A stretch of 64,000 nucleotides of DNA from Calothrix sp. NIES-4101 (GCA_004296455.1 AP018275.1:1-64000), one strand, 5' to 3'; positions 14,509 to 23,127 are shown, numbered from the stretch's first letter. Notes: generated from the letters alone by a model not told the origin. Numbers and translations: made by a program.

Positions 14509-15381
14509 ATGGATATAGAACAAATTATTAATCAAAAGATAGCAAATTCTACTGCGAATGAATGGAATAACTGGAAAAAGCAACAAACTCAAGATAATCC
14601 AGCGCAAGATTTATCGTTTGGATTATTTCGCAAATTTTTTAATCAAAACTTTCAACAGTTTAATTTCTCTCAGGTAAATTTTTCTAGCAGTGAAATTTAT
14701 AACTGTGATTTTAGTCAAGCTGATTTAGTTGAAGCTAATTTATATGCAGCAGAAATTCAAGGAAATAGTAAATTTATCAAGGCAAATTTAAAACAAGCCA
14801 GTCTAAGAGTTGCTAAAATATCTCAAGCTGATTTCACAGAGGCTAATTTAAGTGAAACTGATTGTTGTGGAATAACTATAAACGAGGTTTTGTTAGTAAA
14901 AGCTAATTTGCATAGTGCTAACTTATCAGACTCTAAATTAACCGATATTGATTTAAGACAGACAGATTTAACTCTATCTAATCTTAAAGGAGCTACATTT
15001 ACTAGAGTTGATTTTAGTGAATGTATAATCAATCCCCAAGATATAAAAGTTGATGACCGAACTAAATTTGATGATATAAAATGTGACTTTGTTTATTATT
15101 TAGAGGATAAAAACTTAAAAAAATATCCTCCAAATGGATATTTTGTATTAGGAGAATTTGAGCAATTTATTCAAGGAAAAATTGACATGAATAAGCCTCA
15201 AAAAAACAGAGAACTTTTAGATGGTTCCGGAGACTCTTATCGTCCAGAGCTTAACTCTCTTGTTCATGATGAAGAAATTCAGAAGCTCAAAAAAGAAGTT
15301 TTTTTTCTAGAAAACAGACTAAAATCTCTTGAATTACAAGAAAAATTTGCTCTTTATAAGCAAGGAACTTTCCGGTATTAA
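14509..15381 (+). CDS. Pentapeptide-repeat protein
   Basis: A 290-residue protein from ATG 14509 with ggagaaaa upstream. Residues about 45-185 are tandem pentapeptide repeats A(D/N)LxX, for example DFSQADLVEANLYAAE, IKANLKQASLRVAK, DFTEANLSETD, ANLHSANLSDSKLTDIDLRQ, which fold as a right-handed quadrilateral beta helix. The C-terminal part is charged and ends in a coiled coil (EIQKLKKEVFFLENRLKSLE). The stop TAA at 15379-15381 is followed in the same frame by 67 more codons encoding membrane helices, so a membrane anchor may have been lost by a nonsense mutation. Function unknown; many cyanobacterial members are of unassigned role. Confidence 0.88.
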   Translation: MDIEQIINQKIANSTANEWNNWKKQQTQDNPAQDLSFGLFRKFFNQNFQQFNFSQVNFSSSEIYNCDFSQADLVEANLYAAEIQGNSKFIKANLKQASLRVAKISQADFTEANLSETDCCGITINEVLLVKANLHSANLSDSKLTDIDLRQTDLTLSNLKGATFTRVDFSECIINPQDIKVDDRTKFDDIKCDFVYYLEDKNLKKYPPNGYFVLGEFEQFIQGKIDMNKPQKNRELLDGSGDSYRPELNSLVHDEEIQKLKKEVFFLENRLKSLELQEKFALYKQGTFRY

Positions 15382-15585
15382 AAGCCTATTCTATATATTT
15401 ATGTTGGCTTAGTTTTTATCGTAATATCTTGGTTTTTATTTAAAATTCAAGTCAAGAAAGAGAATATTCAAATATCTATCCAGTATGACGTAGGAGTAAT
15501 TATGGGAGGATTATTAACAGGTACAGCAGCTTTAATTGCAGCAACATCTTATGCAAAACGTAATATGCCCAATCATAGGGAATAG
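15382..15585 (+). pseudogene. In-frame membrane tail of the pentapeptide gene after a stop codon
   Basis: Directly in frame with the pentapeptide gene, this 67-codon stretch ends with TAG at 15583-15585 and encodes two hydrophobic helices (YIYVGLVFIVISWFLF and GVIMGGLLTGTAALIAAT) separated by a charged loop (KIQVKKENIQ). There is no start codon of its own near the beginning. It is best read as the severed C-terminus of the upstream protein, either lost by a TAA mutation or made by occasional readthrough. Confidence 0.7.
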
Positions 15586-15609
15586 GCAACACAACTAATA
15601 AAATAACAG

Positions 15610-15645
15610 TCTAACGTTTCGCCAGGGCAATTGTCTTTGTGGTGA
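15610..15645 (+). pseudogene. Tail fragment of an HNH nuclease gene
   Basis: The 11 codons SNVSPGQLSLW plus stop are identical in sense to the end of the HNH gene at 17978-18274 (SNVSPGQLSLW). Nothing upstream matches, so only the last 36 bases survive here, next to the group II intron remnant. Confidence 0.65.
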
Positions 15646-15684
15646 AACGAAAGTAAGCAGTGTTGGTTTCAAAGGGAACTTAAG

Positions 15685-15864
15685 TCAAGGGTCGTCAGGA
15701 GACGATTTTCCCTTAACTAGGATGTGCCTTTCTATATTGAACCAAGAGAATTTAAGCAAGTGCCTGCCTGTTTGTTTATTACCAAACACCCAGTAGTCCT
15801 GCCTATCAAGGTTCAATTTACCCCAGTAACGTTCTTGTCGCCATTTCCAACTTACGTTATCCAT
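15685..15864 (-). pseudogene. Group II intron reverse transcriptase/maturase fragment
   Basis: A 59-residue frame reading MDNVSWKWRQERYWGKL, then RQDYWVFGNKQTGRHLLKFS and IERHILVKGKSSPDDP. The pattern W.FG.K.TG..LLKFSW..I.RH.LVKG..SPDDP is characteristic of the segment near the HNH domain of group II intron-encoded proteins. The polymerase and most of the maturase domain are gone, so this is a remnant. It lies within intron-type sequence and next to an HNH tail fragment. Confidence 0.7.
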
Positions 15865-16043
15865 GTCGGTCTTACCCTAGCCCTCCTTTCGTGAATGGCT
15901 TTACTACTTAGGTTTGGCATTTAACCCTCTAGCTTTGAAACTTTGTGATTACTCGCGAAGCCCCTTTGGGCGGGTACAGGCTCTGGATACTAGCCTGGGA
16001 ACTTTCTGAGGGTTCCAATCTCTCGTGCGTCTTCGGGTCGCAC
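15685..16043 (-). mobile_element. Group II intron remnant (5' domain joined to maturase fragment)
   Basis: On the minus strand the segment begins at 16043 with GTGCGACCCGAAGACGCAC, which fits the GUGYG start of a group II intron, followed by structured RNA-like sequence, then a coding fragment of a reverse transcriptase/maturase (15685-15864). Most of the open reading frame and domains V and VI are missing, so an internal deletion has joined the two ends. The 5' end abuts the Tn3-type inverted repeat at 16044 exactly. Confidence 0.65.
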
Positions 16044-16092
16044 ACAAAACTTTACAACGTGTCTCGTTTTGCACGTATCTCGGCGGCTACCC
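16044..16092 (+). repeat. Solo Tn3-family inverted repeat end
   Basis: This 49-base stretch matches the right end of the Tn3 element at 56134-56182 in 46 of 49 positions, including TTTTGCACGTATCTCGGCGG. No transposase lies beside it. It is the outer end of a lost transposon whose body would have extended to the left. Confidence 0.8.
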
Positions 16093-16144
16093 AATAATAA
16101 CAACAGGAATAGCAACGTTAGCGATCGCCCCCAATCCCCCAACT

Positions 16145-16324
16145 ATGACTAATATCCACAATCTCGACATAACTGATACCGAGTACGCCCAGCTACTAAC
16201 CCAAGGCTACGACCCCAACCTCGAACACCAGTTGATAGAACTGGGGGAGAGTCAATGGCTTCAGCCTTTAAAGTTGATCGAACTCACGTTAATTGCAGCG
16301 AATTTTCCGCAGGACTTCTACTAG
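16145..16324 (+). CDS. Small hypothetical protein
   Basis: A 59-residue frame from ATG 16145 (MTNIHNLDITDTEYAQLLTQ) with an acidic, helix-rich composition (DPNLEHQLIELGESQWLQPL). No domain recognised. It overlaps the 3' end of the convergent cysteine desulfurase gene by 36 bases, which is unusual for neighbours and lowers confidence. It follows immediately after the solo Tn3 end, so it may itself be a truncated gene whose upstream part was lost. Confidence 0.45.
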   Translation: MTNIHNLDITDTEYAQLLTQGYDPNLEHQLIELGESQWLQPLKLIELTLIAANFPQDFY

Positions 16325-17533
16325 AGTATCGATTTCCTCATAAGTGTTGTAAAAAGCTAAGGAAGGTCGAACTGTCCCGGTAACGCCAAACCTTTGCATT
16401 GTGGGTTGAGCGCAGTGATGACCTGCACGCACGGCAATACCTTCTAAAGCAAGAAGCTGTCCTACTTCAGTCGGAGGGATATCCTCGAACACAAACGACA
16501 ACACACCAACCTTATCCTTTGCTGCCCCAATCAAACGCAATCCTGGTATTTGGGGAAGCTGTTCCATCGCATAATAGGTAAGTTTTTGCTCATACTGGGC
16601 AATGTTGCTCATCCCCAAGTTAGTAAGATAGTCGATTGCAGCACCTAATGCGATCGCATCGGCAATGCTGGGAGTCCCTGCTTCAAATTTGGCGGGGGGA
16701 GCCTCATAAGTGGTTTTTTCAAACGAGACACTGCGGATCATGCTGCCGCCACCATGCCAGGGTGGTATATCCTCAAGGATTTCTTGTTTCCCATAAAGGA
16801 CTCCAATTCCCAACGGGGCAAACATTTTGTGACCAGAGAAGGCATAAAAATCGCAGTCTAAGGATTGAACATTCACGCACTTGTGGGGAACACCTTGAGC
16901 GCCGTCAATCACCACACGCGCACCATATTGGTGTGCCATTTTAATCATTTCCTGAATTGGCAAGATAGTTCCCAATCCATTAGAAACATGAGCCAAAGAA
17001 ACGATACGAGTGCGTGAACTCAGAATTTGTGTGTATTCTTCAAGTATAATTTCGCCGCGATCACTAACGGGAATTACCTTTAAAATTGCTCCTGTTTCTT
17101 GCGCCAACATTTGCCAAGGAACAATGTTAGAGTGGTGTTCTAGGGTTGAAAGAACAATTTCGTCTCCTTCACGAATATATTTGCGTCCGTAGGTTTGAGC
17201 CACAAGGTTAATTCCTTCTGTTGTCCCGCGCACGAAGATAATTTCTGACGCACAATTCGCTCCTATAAAACGTTGTACCTTTTCTCTTGCTCCTTCATAG
17301 GCATCTGTAGCTTGCACTCCTAAAGTGTGGACAGCGCGATGAACGTTGGAATTATACTGTTCATAGAACTGTGCAACTGTGTCAATCACACTTTGGGGTT
17401 TTTGGGTTGTGGAAGCATTATCTAACCAGATCAGTGGTTTGCCGTCAACTTGCTGGGATAAGAGTGGAAAGTCTTTACGGATGGCGCTGACATCAAACAG
17501 TTCACTTAACTCCAATTGCATATATTGCACCAT
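16289..17533 (-). CDS. sufS: Cysteine desulfurase, SufS/CsdA type
   Basis: A 414-residue PLP enzyme that removes sulfur from L-cysteine as a persulfide for Fe-S cluster assembly. The internal aldimine lysine is in FSGHKMFAPLG, PLP contacts are in LDNASTTQKP, LEHHSNIVPWQ and VVIDGAQGVPH, and the catalytic cysteine lies in AGHHCAQPTM near residue 370, the SufS (group II) arrangement. Full length for the family. The start could be 17533 or the ATG at 17521. The rest of the suf operon (sufBCD) is absent, so this is a stand-alone copy rather than the housekeeping one. Confidence 0.9.
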   Translation of the reverse strand: MVQYMQLELSELFDVSAIRKDFPLLSQQVDGKPLIWLDNASTTQKPQSVIDTVAQFYEQYNSNVHRAVHTLGVQATDAYEGAREKVQRFIGANCASEIIFVRGTTEGINLVAQTYGRKYIREGDEIVLSTLEHHSNIVPWQMLAQETGAILKVIPVSDRGEIILEEYTQILSSRTRIVSLAHVSNGLGTILPIQEMIKMAHQYGARVVIDGAQGVPHKCVNVQSLDCDFYAFSGHKMFAPLGIGVLYGKQEILEDIPPWHGGGSMIRSVSFEKTTYEAPPAKFEAGTPSIADAIALGAAIDYLTNLGMSNIAQYEQKLTYYAMEQLPQIPGLRLIGAAKDKVGVLSFVFEDIPPTEVGQLLALEGIAVRAGHHCAQPTMQRFGVTGTVRPSLAFYNTYEEIDTLVEVLRKIRCN

Positions 17534-17977
17534 TATTGTATTTACACATTGCCGATCAGCGTTCTTGTGGAATGTGATTGTGACTGTAATAATTCAAGAT
17601 TTTTTCACTACAAAAACACCAATGCCGATACTGTGTTTCTAGATTATGTTTTCCCTGACAAAGCCAGTAATTCTCTTAACTTAATTTAAAAATTTTATAC
17701 TTGACAGCTTATGTAAGTTGGGATGGTAAAGAGGAAATGGGTAGTATGCGATCACCTGTCAGCAAGCGAGGAAAAGAGTGATCGCTCCAAGACAGCCTCC
17801 GCCAAACGTAACCGATGCAAAAGTAAGTTGTTAACAGGTTTCTTAGTTCTGGGGGAAATTTGAGGGGCTAGAAGCCTATAGCCCCTTATAAAGTGATCGC
17901 TGTCAAATTAATCAAAATTCATCAACCACACACCGCACTAATATTAAAATCTTAAAACCCCATAACCTTGGTTGAAG
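17534..17977. other. Intergenic region without gene
   Basis: Contains stretches such as gcgatcacctgtcagcaagcg and repeated gcccctta motifs. No reading frame or RNA gene can be supported. It holds the promoters of sufS (minus) and the HNH operon (plus). Confidence 0.5.
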
Positions 17978-18274
17978 ATGACGTTTGCAGATTCGCTTTA
18001 CCCAGATAATTGGTCGGAGATTGCCACTTCGGTTAAACAAGAAGCTGGATGGTGTTGTCAAAAGTGTGGGTTAAAGTGCGTTGCTCCAGGTGAAGACACA
18101 TCAAAATTAACTCTCTCCCAACTCAGAATTTATAACTTGCAAGTTCACCACTGGAACCGCAACCCAAGCGATAATCGTAAAGAAAATTTAGTTGCTTTGT
18201 GTAGTGGGTGTCACCTTCACTACCATCGTGGTGGTAAGTCGAATGTTTCGCCAGGGCAGTTATCGTTGTGGTGA
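17978..18274 (+). CDS. HNH endonuclease domain protein
   Basis: A 98-residue protein from ATG 17978. The zinc-binding pairs are CCQKCGLKC and CSGCH, with the HNH core LQVHHWNRNPSDNRKENLVAL (H-H...N...H). The start of the region, MTFADSLYPDNWSEIATSVK, matches a common cyanobacterial HNH family of about 100 residues. It heads a three-gene run with short gaps (9 and 22 bp) of small acidic proteins. A 3' scrap of a near-identical gene lies at 15610-15645. It probably nicks or cleaves DNA; the target is unknown. Confidence 0.85.
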   Translation: MTFADSLYPDNWSEIATSVKQEAGWCCQKCGLKCVAPGEDTSKLTLSQLRIYNLQVHHWNRNPSDNRKENLVALCSGCHLHYHRGGKSNVSPGQLSLW

Positions 18275-18283
18275 GGAAGAACT

Positions 18284-18490
18284 ATGGACGATATTCAAAA
18301 ATTAATTGCAATCCAACAAGAACTCGAACAAATTGGGGAAAGGTTGGGGGAGCTTTTTAAAACAGATCATCCCCAATTTAATGATGTGTTTGAAGATATT
18401 GGGGCGGCTGGATATTATATTCAAGAAGCTGGTTATCGGTTGGAATCTGCTAAAAGAACATTACAAGGTGCTGAGGAAGATGAAAATTAA
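18284..18490 (+). CDS. Small acidic helical protein
   Basis: A 68-residue protein, MDDIQKLIAIQQELEQIGER onward, predicted to be two helices (second helix YYIQEAGYRLESAKRTLQGA). It lies 9 bp after the HNH stop on the same strand, so is co-transcribed with it. No family recognised. It could be a partner or inhibitor of the HNH protein, but nothing in the sequence proves this. Confidence 0.6.
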   Translation: MDDIQKLIAIQQELEQIGERLGELFKTDHPQFNDVFEDIGAAGYYIQEAGYRLESAKRTLQGAEEDEN

Positions 18491-18512
18491 CTGCATAGGA
18501 TTGAAATAGGCA

Positions 18513-18710
18513 ATGAAAATCAAAGTGACCCTTGTCGCTTATCGCACCGTAACTGTTGAGATGGAAGCTGAGGAAGAAGATATTGATGATATCGAACTGA
18601 AAAAAGAGGCAATCAAAAAAGCTCGAAATTTTGGTATTGCCCCTACTTGGGCAGTTGACGAATGGGAAGTTGAAACACCCATAACCAGACCTGAACCACT
18701 AAGCACCTAG
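18513..18710 (+). CDS. Small hypothetical protein, third gene of HNH operon
   Basis: A 65-residue protein, MKIKVTLVAYRTVTVEMEAE, with a beta-strand-rich N-terminus, a very acidic centre (EEEDIDDIELKKEAIKK) and a WAVDEWEVETP tail. 22 bp after the previous gene. Looks like a real small plasmid-type protein of unknown function. Confidence 0.6.
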   Translation: MKIKVTLVAYRTVTVEMEAEEEDIDDIELKKEAIKKARNFGIAPTWAVDEWEVETPITRPEPLST

Positions 18711-18782
18711 AGAAGTGCGATATTCCTGTGCTTCCGTCGCTACGCGATCTCGTCTCGCTCCATAATTTACAGTTGCGCCCCC

Positions 18783-18893
18783 ACCAAAACCCAAAAACCC
18801 AGCCATTATGACCGGGTTTGAGTTGGGGTAAGTCCCGCAGTTTATTTATATAAGTTATTTATAGCCATTTGTCTGATAATGACTACAGTGCTA
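18783..18893. repeat. Dispersed repeat module, copy 1
   Basis: Contains an aacccagccattatgaccgg hairpin, then ttggggtaagtcccgcag and tagccatttgtctgataatg. The same blocks in the same order recur at 26513-26665, and the second half recurs at 21867-21960. The hairpin with flanking T or A runs also looks like a terminator. Confidence 0.75.
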
Positions 18894-18994
18894 TGTTTGG
18901 CAATTTCGGAAAATTAGCAGCGAAATTGTTAAAGCGATTGGTGCTGCGATACCTTCAGACGGTGAGAAACAAGTGTAGTGAATCTGCTGTTTAG

Positions 18995-19303
18995 GTGATA
19001 AGGTATCTCGGCGGATACCCTGATAGCGATACGTGCAGCCTAAAGCCTAAGCGCAAAGCCCACGCTCCGCGAACGGTTATCGCACGGGCAAAGATGAATA
19101 GATATATTGACGTTGAAGATAGATGTAATTGGTTTGGTTCCAAGATCATCAATGGGAGTTACAAACCAGTAGATTATCCCCCAGAACTGGAACGAGTTAA
19201 ACCTGTTAACGGGTTTAAAAGAGCGATCAAGCTTTTTGATGCATTCAACCAAGTTAATACTGAAACTAGCTCACAAGTTTCTCATATTTTGTTCATATCA
19301 TAA
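18995..19303 (+). pseudogene. Gene fragment of unknown family next to a Tn3 end scrap
   Basis: The frame reads through a 17-base scrap of a Tn3-type end (TATCTCGGCGGATACCC) and a dispersed repeat before a coding-like segment YIDVEDRCNWFGSKIINGSY, DYPPELERVKPVNGFKRAI and KLFDAFNQVNTE. Only the second half looks like protein; the first part is repeat-derived. Probably the 3' end of a truncated gene. Family not recognised. Confidence 0.4.
19003..19020 (+). repeat. Tn3-family end scrap
   Basis: GTATCTCGGCGGATACCC matches the outermost 18 bases of the Tn3 end at 56165-56182 (GTATCTCGGCGGCCACCC) with two differences. The inner part of the repeat is lacking. Confidence 0.5.
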
Positions 19304-19352
19304 TTTTTTGATTTACAAACACAGTTTAGTTAACAATCATATATAAAAATAT

Positions 19353-21860
19353 ATGAACAATCGTTATCAAATATTTCCAATTCTAATTTTAGCTATATTC
19401 TTAGTTGTGACGGCGTGCTTACCAACTTTTTCTCAGGCACAATCTTCAGTTAATCCGTCTCAAGTAAACAAAATAATTTTATCTAGTAACTCTAGTGAAG
19501 ATAAAAAATTTTGTCAGTCTAAACATCCAGTAAATAATGCAGTATGTTTAGATGAACATTTTCTTTTTAGAATTAAAAATAATCAACCAGTTAGAGGTTT
19601 GAAATCTCAAGAAAGAGCGACAGAAATCAGTAATATAATTAAACAAATTGCTGATGATTATTACATTGATATTGATTCTTTAAAAATTGAAAAATCCCAA
19701 AATAATAAGTTTTTAATATTTTCATCACCTAATGGAATAATTTTTACCATGACAGATGATGATGCAAAAGCAGAAGGATTTGAAATTCAGGATAAGAGAA
19801 TTCTTGCAGAAAATTATTTACAACTGATTAAACATCATTTAAAAATTTATAGACATAATTTACATTTATCTCAACATTACAGTTGGATAGAAATTATTAA
19901 AAATAATATCTTCATTATCACTAGCATGATAATTTTATTTCTTTTATTTTTTACATTATTTGCAAATGTAACATTTTATTTAGTTAGTAGAAATAACAAT
20001 AAACACAACTTATTGAACAAGTTAATGTTCAATAATACAAAATTTATTACTGAGTTTTTTGGCTTTGCTATTGAAGTAAGTATCATTGCTATAATCTTCA
20101 TTTTAATGATGAGATTGTTATTAATAATATTTAATGATAATTTTGATTTTTTATTTTCCAAGAACTATTTAAATTCAAATGAGTTAACAGTTTTTTCAGG
20201 GCACATTACATACTTAATACAGATTATTGGATTGATTTTTATAGTTGGTATTATCTTTTTGCTGTTTCGTTGGCTATCTAATAAAGGAGAAGGTACAGTA
20301 GTTATCCCTTTTCAAGATACAACTAATGATGAAAAATACAATGGTAAAGCTATTGCGGATTCATTAATTGAAGAACTTTATAGAATTAGCCAAATCCAAA
20401 CCTTGGTTCAATCTGAAGGCGAAGAAAATATCAGACTACAAAGTCATAATTTTCCTCCGCTTAACACAATTCAAGAAAACCTGGGAGGTAATCTTTTGGA
20501 TATCGGTACAGTTGAATTAGGTCAAACAAAATTACCGATTGGAAAAATACTTCTTGGACTTAGATTTTTATGGCCTTTTGGGGGTGTAAACAAAGTTATT
20601 TCTGGTAGCATCCAAGCTTACGGACAGAAAATTCGTTTAGTAGTAAGATTGGCTTATAAAAATGAAATGAAAGCTTGGGAAGTAACTCGTGAGAATATAA
20701 CTAGAGAATCGCTTCCTGAAATGCTTAGAGAAATAAGTTATAAAGTTTCAATGTATTTGGCACCGGATATTACAGCCCAAACTTGGGAAGGCTTCAAGTT
20801 TTTTACAGAAGCAACCGCTAATTACTATCAATATCGACAAACTAAAATTATTAAGTTTCTGAAAAAAGCAGAGTCTAAATGTAATAAATCAAAACAAGCT
20901 GAAAAGAATTACAAAAAAATTGCAGATTTATTCTATAATATTGGAGTTTCGTATTTTGAAGAAAAGAAATATGATGATGCAGAAAGAGTTTTTATCCAGG
21001 CAATAAGTATTAATCATCAAAGTAAGTTTTTCCACAATGGGCTCGGAAATGTTTACTTACGAAAAGAAAAAAATGAAGCCGCTTTTATTCAATATAAACT
21101 TGCCATAGACTGTGATAAGAGTTTTCCTTATCCTTATAATGGACTTGGCAATATATATGCACAACGGGGGGAATATGAGTTTGCATTAAAATTTTATAAT
21201 CAGGCAATTCAATTAAATTCTAATTTTTGGAAGCCTCATTACAATAAAGCAGTATTAATATTGTATCATCAAAGAGATGATTTTTTAACTAGTATCAATA
21301 AAGCCATTAATCAATATCAAAAAGCTAAAAATCTTTCTCAAGGAAAAGTTGCTGGCCCTTATGCAGGAATAGGGTTCGCTTATTTTTTACAAGCAATTAA
21401 TTTATCTCAAGATTATTTGCCTGATAAAGATTTATTAGAAGAAGCTAGTATTGAAATGCAAAAAGCTATTGATATTGATGGTAATGAAGTTTACTATCAC
21501 TGGAATTTTGGTTTAATAATGCTATGGTTAGGCTATGTAAATGAAACTCAAAAATCATGGGAACAAGTTTTAAATATTCTGAGCAAAAGCAACACCATTG
21601 ATAAATTTTGTCCAGCTATTTATGAATATGCAATTAAATCTCTACCAAATAATAAATGTACAGATACTGAAATTGATAATTGTATAAATAGTATAAAAAA
21701 TATTTTAACTTCCCAAGAAATTAATAATAAAAAAGGAATAGTAAGCATGATGTTAAAAGATTTAGAAAGTATTTTATTAATTCCTAATCCAAAGCATAGA
21801 CTGTCTAAGTTAGATGAACTAATTAAGATTTTAAGAAATATCGAAAATAATTTAATTTAA
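19353..21860 (+). CDS. Large membrane protein with C-terminal TPR repeats
   Basis: An 835-residue protein, strikingly AT-rich compared with its neighbours. The N-terminal hydrophobic segment ends in LVVTACLPTFSQA, either a Sec signal or a lipobox (VTAC). Hydrophobic helices follow at about residues 180-210, 230-260 and 285-310, then a cytoplasmic-looking domain with GEGTVVIPFQDTTNDEKYNG and a module of about 150 residues. From about residue 520 there are TPR-like repeats: IADLFYNIGVSYFEEKKYDD, FFHNGLGNVYLRKEKNEAAF, PYNGLGNIYAQRGEYEFALK. TPRs mediate protein-protein contacts. The gene stands alone between copies of a dispersed repeat, suggesting acquisition. Function unknown. Confidence 0.82.
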   Translation: MNNRYQIFPILILAIFLVVTACLPTFSQAQSSVNPSQVNKIILSSNSSEDKKFCQSKHPVNNAVCLDEHFLFRIKNNQPVRGLKSQERATEISNIIKQIADDYYIDIDSLKIEKSQNNKFLIFSSPNGIIFTMTDDDAKAEGFEIQDKRILAENYLQLIKHHLKIYRHNLHLSQHYSWIEIIKNNIFIITSMIILFLLFFTLFANVTFYLVSRNNNKHNLLNKLMFNNTKFITEFFGFAIEVSIIAIIFILMMRLLLIIFNDNFDFLFSKNYLNSNELTVFSGHITYLIQIIGLIFIVGIIFLLFRWLSNKGEGTVVIPFQDTTNDEKYNGKAIADSLIEELYRISQIQTLVQSEGEENIRLQSHNFPPLNTIQENLGGNLLDIGTVELGQTKLPIGKILLGLRFLWPFGGVNKVISGSIQAYGQKIRLVVRLAYKNEMKAWEVTRENITRESLPEMLREISYKVSMYLAPDITAQTWEGFKFFTEATANYYQYRQTKIIKFLKKAESKCNKSKQAEKNYKKIADLFYNIGVSYFEEKKYDDAERVFIQAISINHQSKFFHNGLGNVYLRKEKNEAAFIQYKLAIDCDKSFPYPYNGLGNIYAQRGEYEFALKFYNQAIQLNSNFWKPHYNKAVLILYHQRDDFLTSINKAINQYQKAKNLSQGKVAGPYAGIGFAYFLQAINLSQDYLPDKDLLEEASIEMQKAIDIDGNEVYYHWNFGLIMLWLGYVNETQKSWEQVLNILSKSNTIDKFCPAIYEYAIKSLPNNKCTDTEIDNCINSIKNILTSQEINNKKGIVSMMLKDLESILLIPNPKHRLSKLDELIKILRNIENNLI

Positions 21861-21866
21861 TAGCAT

Positions 21867-21960
21867 ATTATATAAGTTTGTTATAGCCATTTGTCTGATA
21901 ATGACTACATCCCCATAACTGTTGATTCCAGAAAAGTTGGAGGTATTGGGAATTCTGAAG
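21867..21960. repeat. Dispersed repeat module, copy 2 (partial)
   Basis: Holds ttatagccatttgtctgata, the atgactacatc stretch and ataactgttgattccagaaa in the same order as the copy near 26580-26660. The leading terminator-like hairpin of the other copies is absent. Confidence 0.7.
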
Positions 21961-22117
21961 TGCGAACCTGTACCTTGCTGTTAGGAGCGATCATCGTACT
22001 CATCGGTATCTGGCGGCAAATCTCAGCCAACGAACGACTATCCGCTTCCCGCACCTGACGAATGCGCGAGCCTAGTCCCACCACTTCAATTTCAATGACT
22101 TTCCTAACCTTCATCAA
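21905..22117 (-). pseudogene. Truncated XRE-like plasmid regulator
   Basis: The minus-strand frame begins MMKVRKVIEIEVVGLGSRIR and continues QVREADSRSLAEICRQI, which resembles the N-terminal half of a small cyanobacterial helix-turn-helix protein family (VEVPGLGxRIxxAREAxxRSLxEICR). After about residue 38 the sequence is derived from the dispersed repeat, so the second half of the domain is lost. Non-functional as a regulator. Confidence 0.55.
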
Positions 22118-22325
22118 TATTTCCGCAGCTGTCCGCAGACTTAGGGATTACGAGTAAGTTGAAGGGTGCGATATTGTCGAGGGTTTGTACAAAAAAAACT
22201 CGGACAGAGATAATGCGATCAAATGTCCTTTATCCAAGTATAATTAATGCCCAGAAATTAAAATAATAAAAGCAAGCTTTGGTTTAATATTTCTGCTCCC
22301 GGTTGTTTGTAGAAAGTAGTAATTT
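21961..22325. other. Mostly non-coding spacer
   Basis: Apart from the truncated regulator start on the minus strand, no gene is seen. The last 200 bases are AT-rich and precede the HTH protein gene at 22326. Confidence 0.4.
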
Positions 22326-23078
22326 ATGACACCAGCACAACAACAAGAAATCATGGATTTACGGGCATTGAATTTAACACCCAAACAAATAGCTCGGAAA
22401 CTAGGTATCAAAGTATCGGAAGTTAATGCCGCGATTCAAAATCAAGCACAGCAAATCACATTAGATAGATTAGCTTCAGGAGAATTAGACCCTGTATATC
22501 AGTGTTTAGCAAGCGAAGGTCTTATCCAATTGTTACCGAAAAACCCACCAGAAAACAGTATCAAAAATCTGCTGACAAAAATCATACCTGTAAAAAACAA
22601 TGATGATATCGCTCGCGGTTTAGGATTAGTGGTTATTGCCAGGGAATCTCGATACAATCAAATCACGGTTTGTAGTTACCTTTTAGATATATGGTGTCTG
22701 GGTGTTAAAGATACCATACCACCACGTACAGTAGACAGGACAAAATTTAAAGAATTTGTAGAAGCACTATTCCATCTATTTCCCGGAAAACCCCAAGAGA
22801 TTCCCCTTGAAGTTGCTCAAGGGATGATATTTAGTGCTTGTGAATACGCAGAAAGCTTAGGATTTCAACCACACAAAGACTTTTCTAAATCGCGATCTCA
22901 CATCGGAAACTGGGATGGCAGAATTCGTATTGAATGTGGTCGTGACGGAAAACCATTCTATGTCAATGGTCCCCACGATAACCCCAAAAAAATCATGGAA
23001 ACATTGACCAAAAGCAGGGGTGAAGGTAATTTTGATTTTATGATAGGCTCAGATACTATTGAAAATGATTTTTGGTAA
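22326..23078 (+). CDS. Helix-turn-helix protein with unknown C-terminal domain
   Basis: A 250-residue protein. Residues 1-45 look like a sigma/resolvase-type helix-turn-helix (LRALNLTPKQIARKLGIKVS EVNAAI). The rest contains conserved-looking blocks: GLGLVVIARESRYNQITVCS, YLLDIWCLGVKDTIPPRTVD, then LEVAQGMIFSACEYAESLGF QPHKDF, which occurs in uncharacterised bacterial proteins. The end (GRDGKPFYVNGPHDNPKKIM) is polar. No catalytic motif I can name. It stands alone. Start ATG 22326. Confidence 0.7.
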   Translation: MTPAQQQEIMDLRALNLTPKQIARKLGIKVSEVNAAIQNQAQQITLDRLASGELDPVYQCLASEGLIQLLPKNPPENSIKNLLTKIIPVKNNDDIARGLGLVVIARESRYNQITVCSYLLDIWCLGVKDTIPPRTVDRTKFKEFVEALFHLFPGKPQEIPLEVAQGMIFSACEYAESLGFQPHKDFSKSRSHIGNWDGRIRIECGRDGKPFYVNGPHDNPKKIMETLTKSRGEGNFDFMIGSDTIENDFW

Positions 23079-23127
23079 ATGTAATTAATTTGATTATTCT
23101 GTTACGTCATGGCGATGTTCAGCGCTG

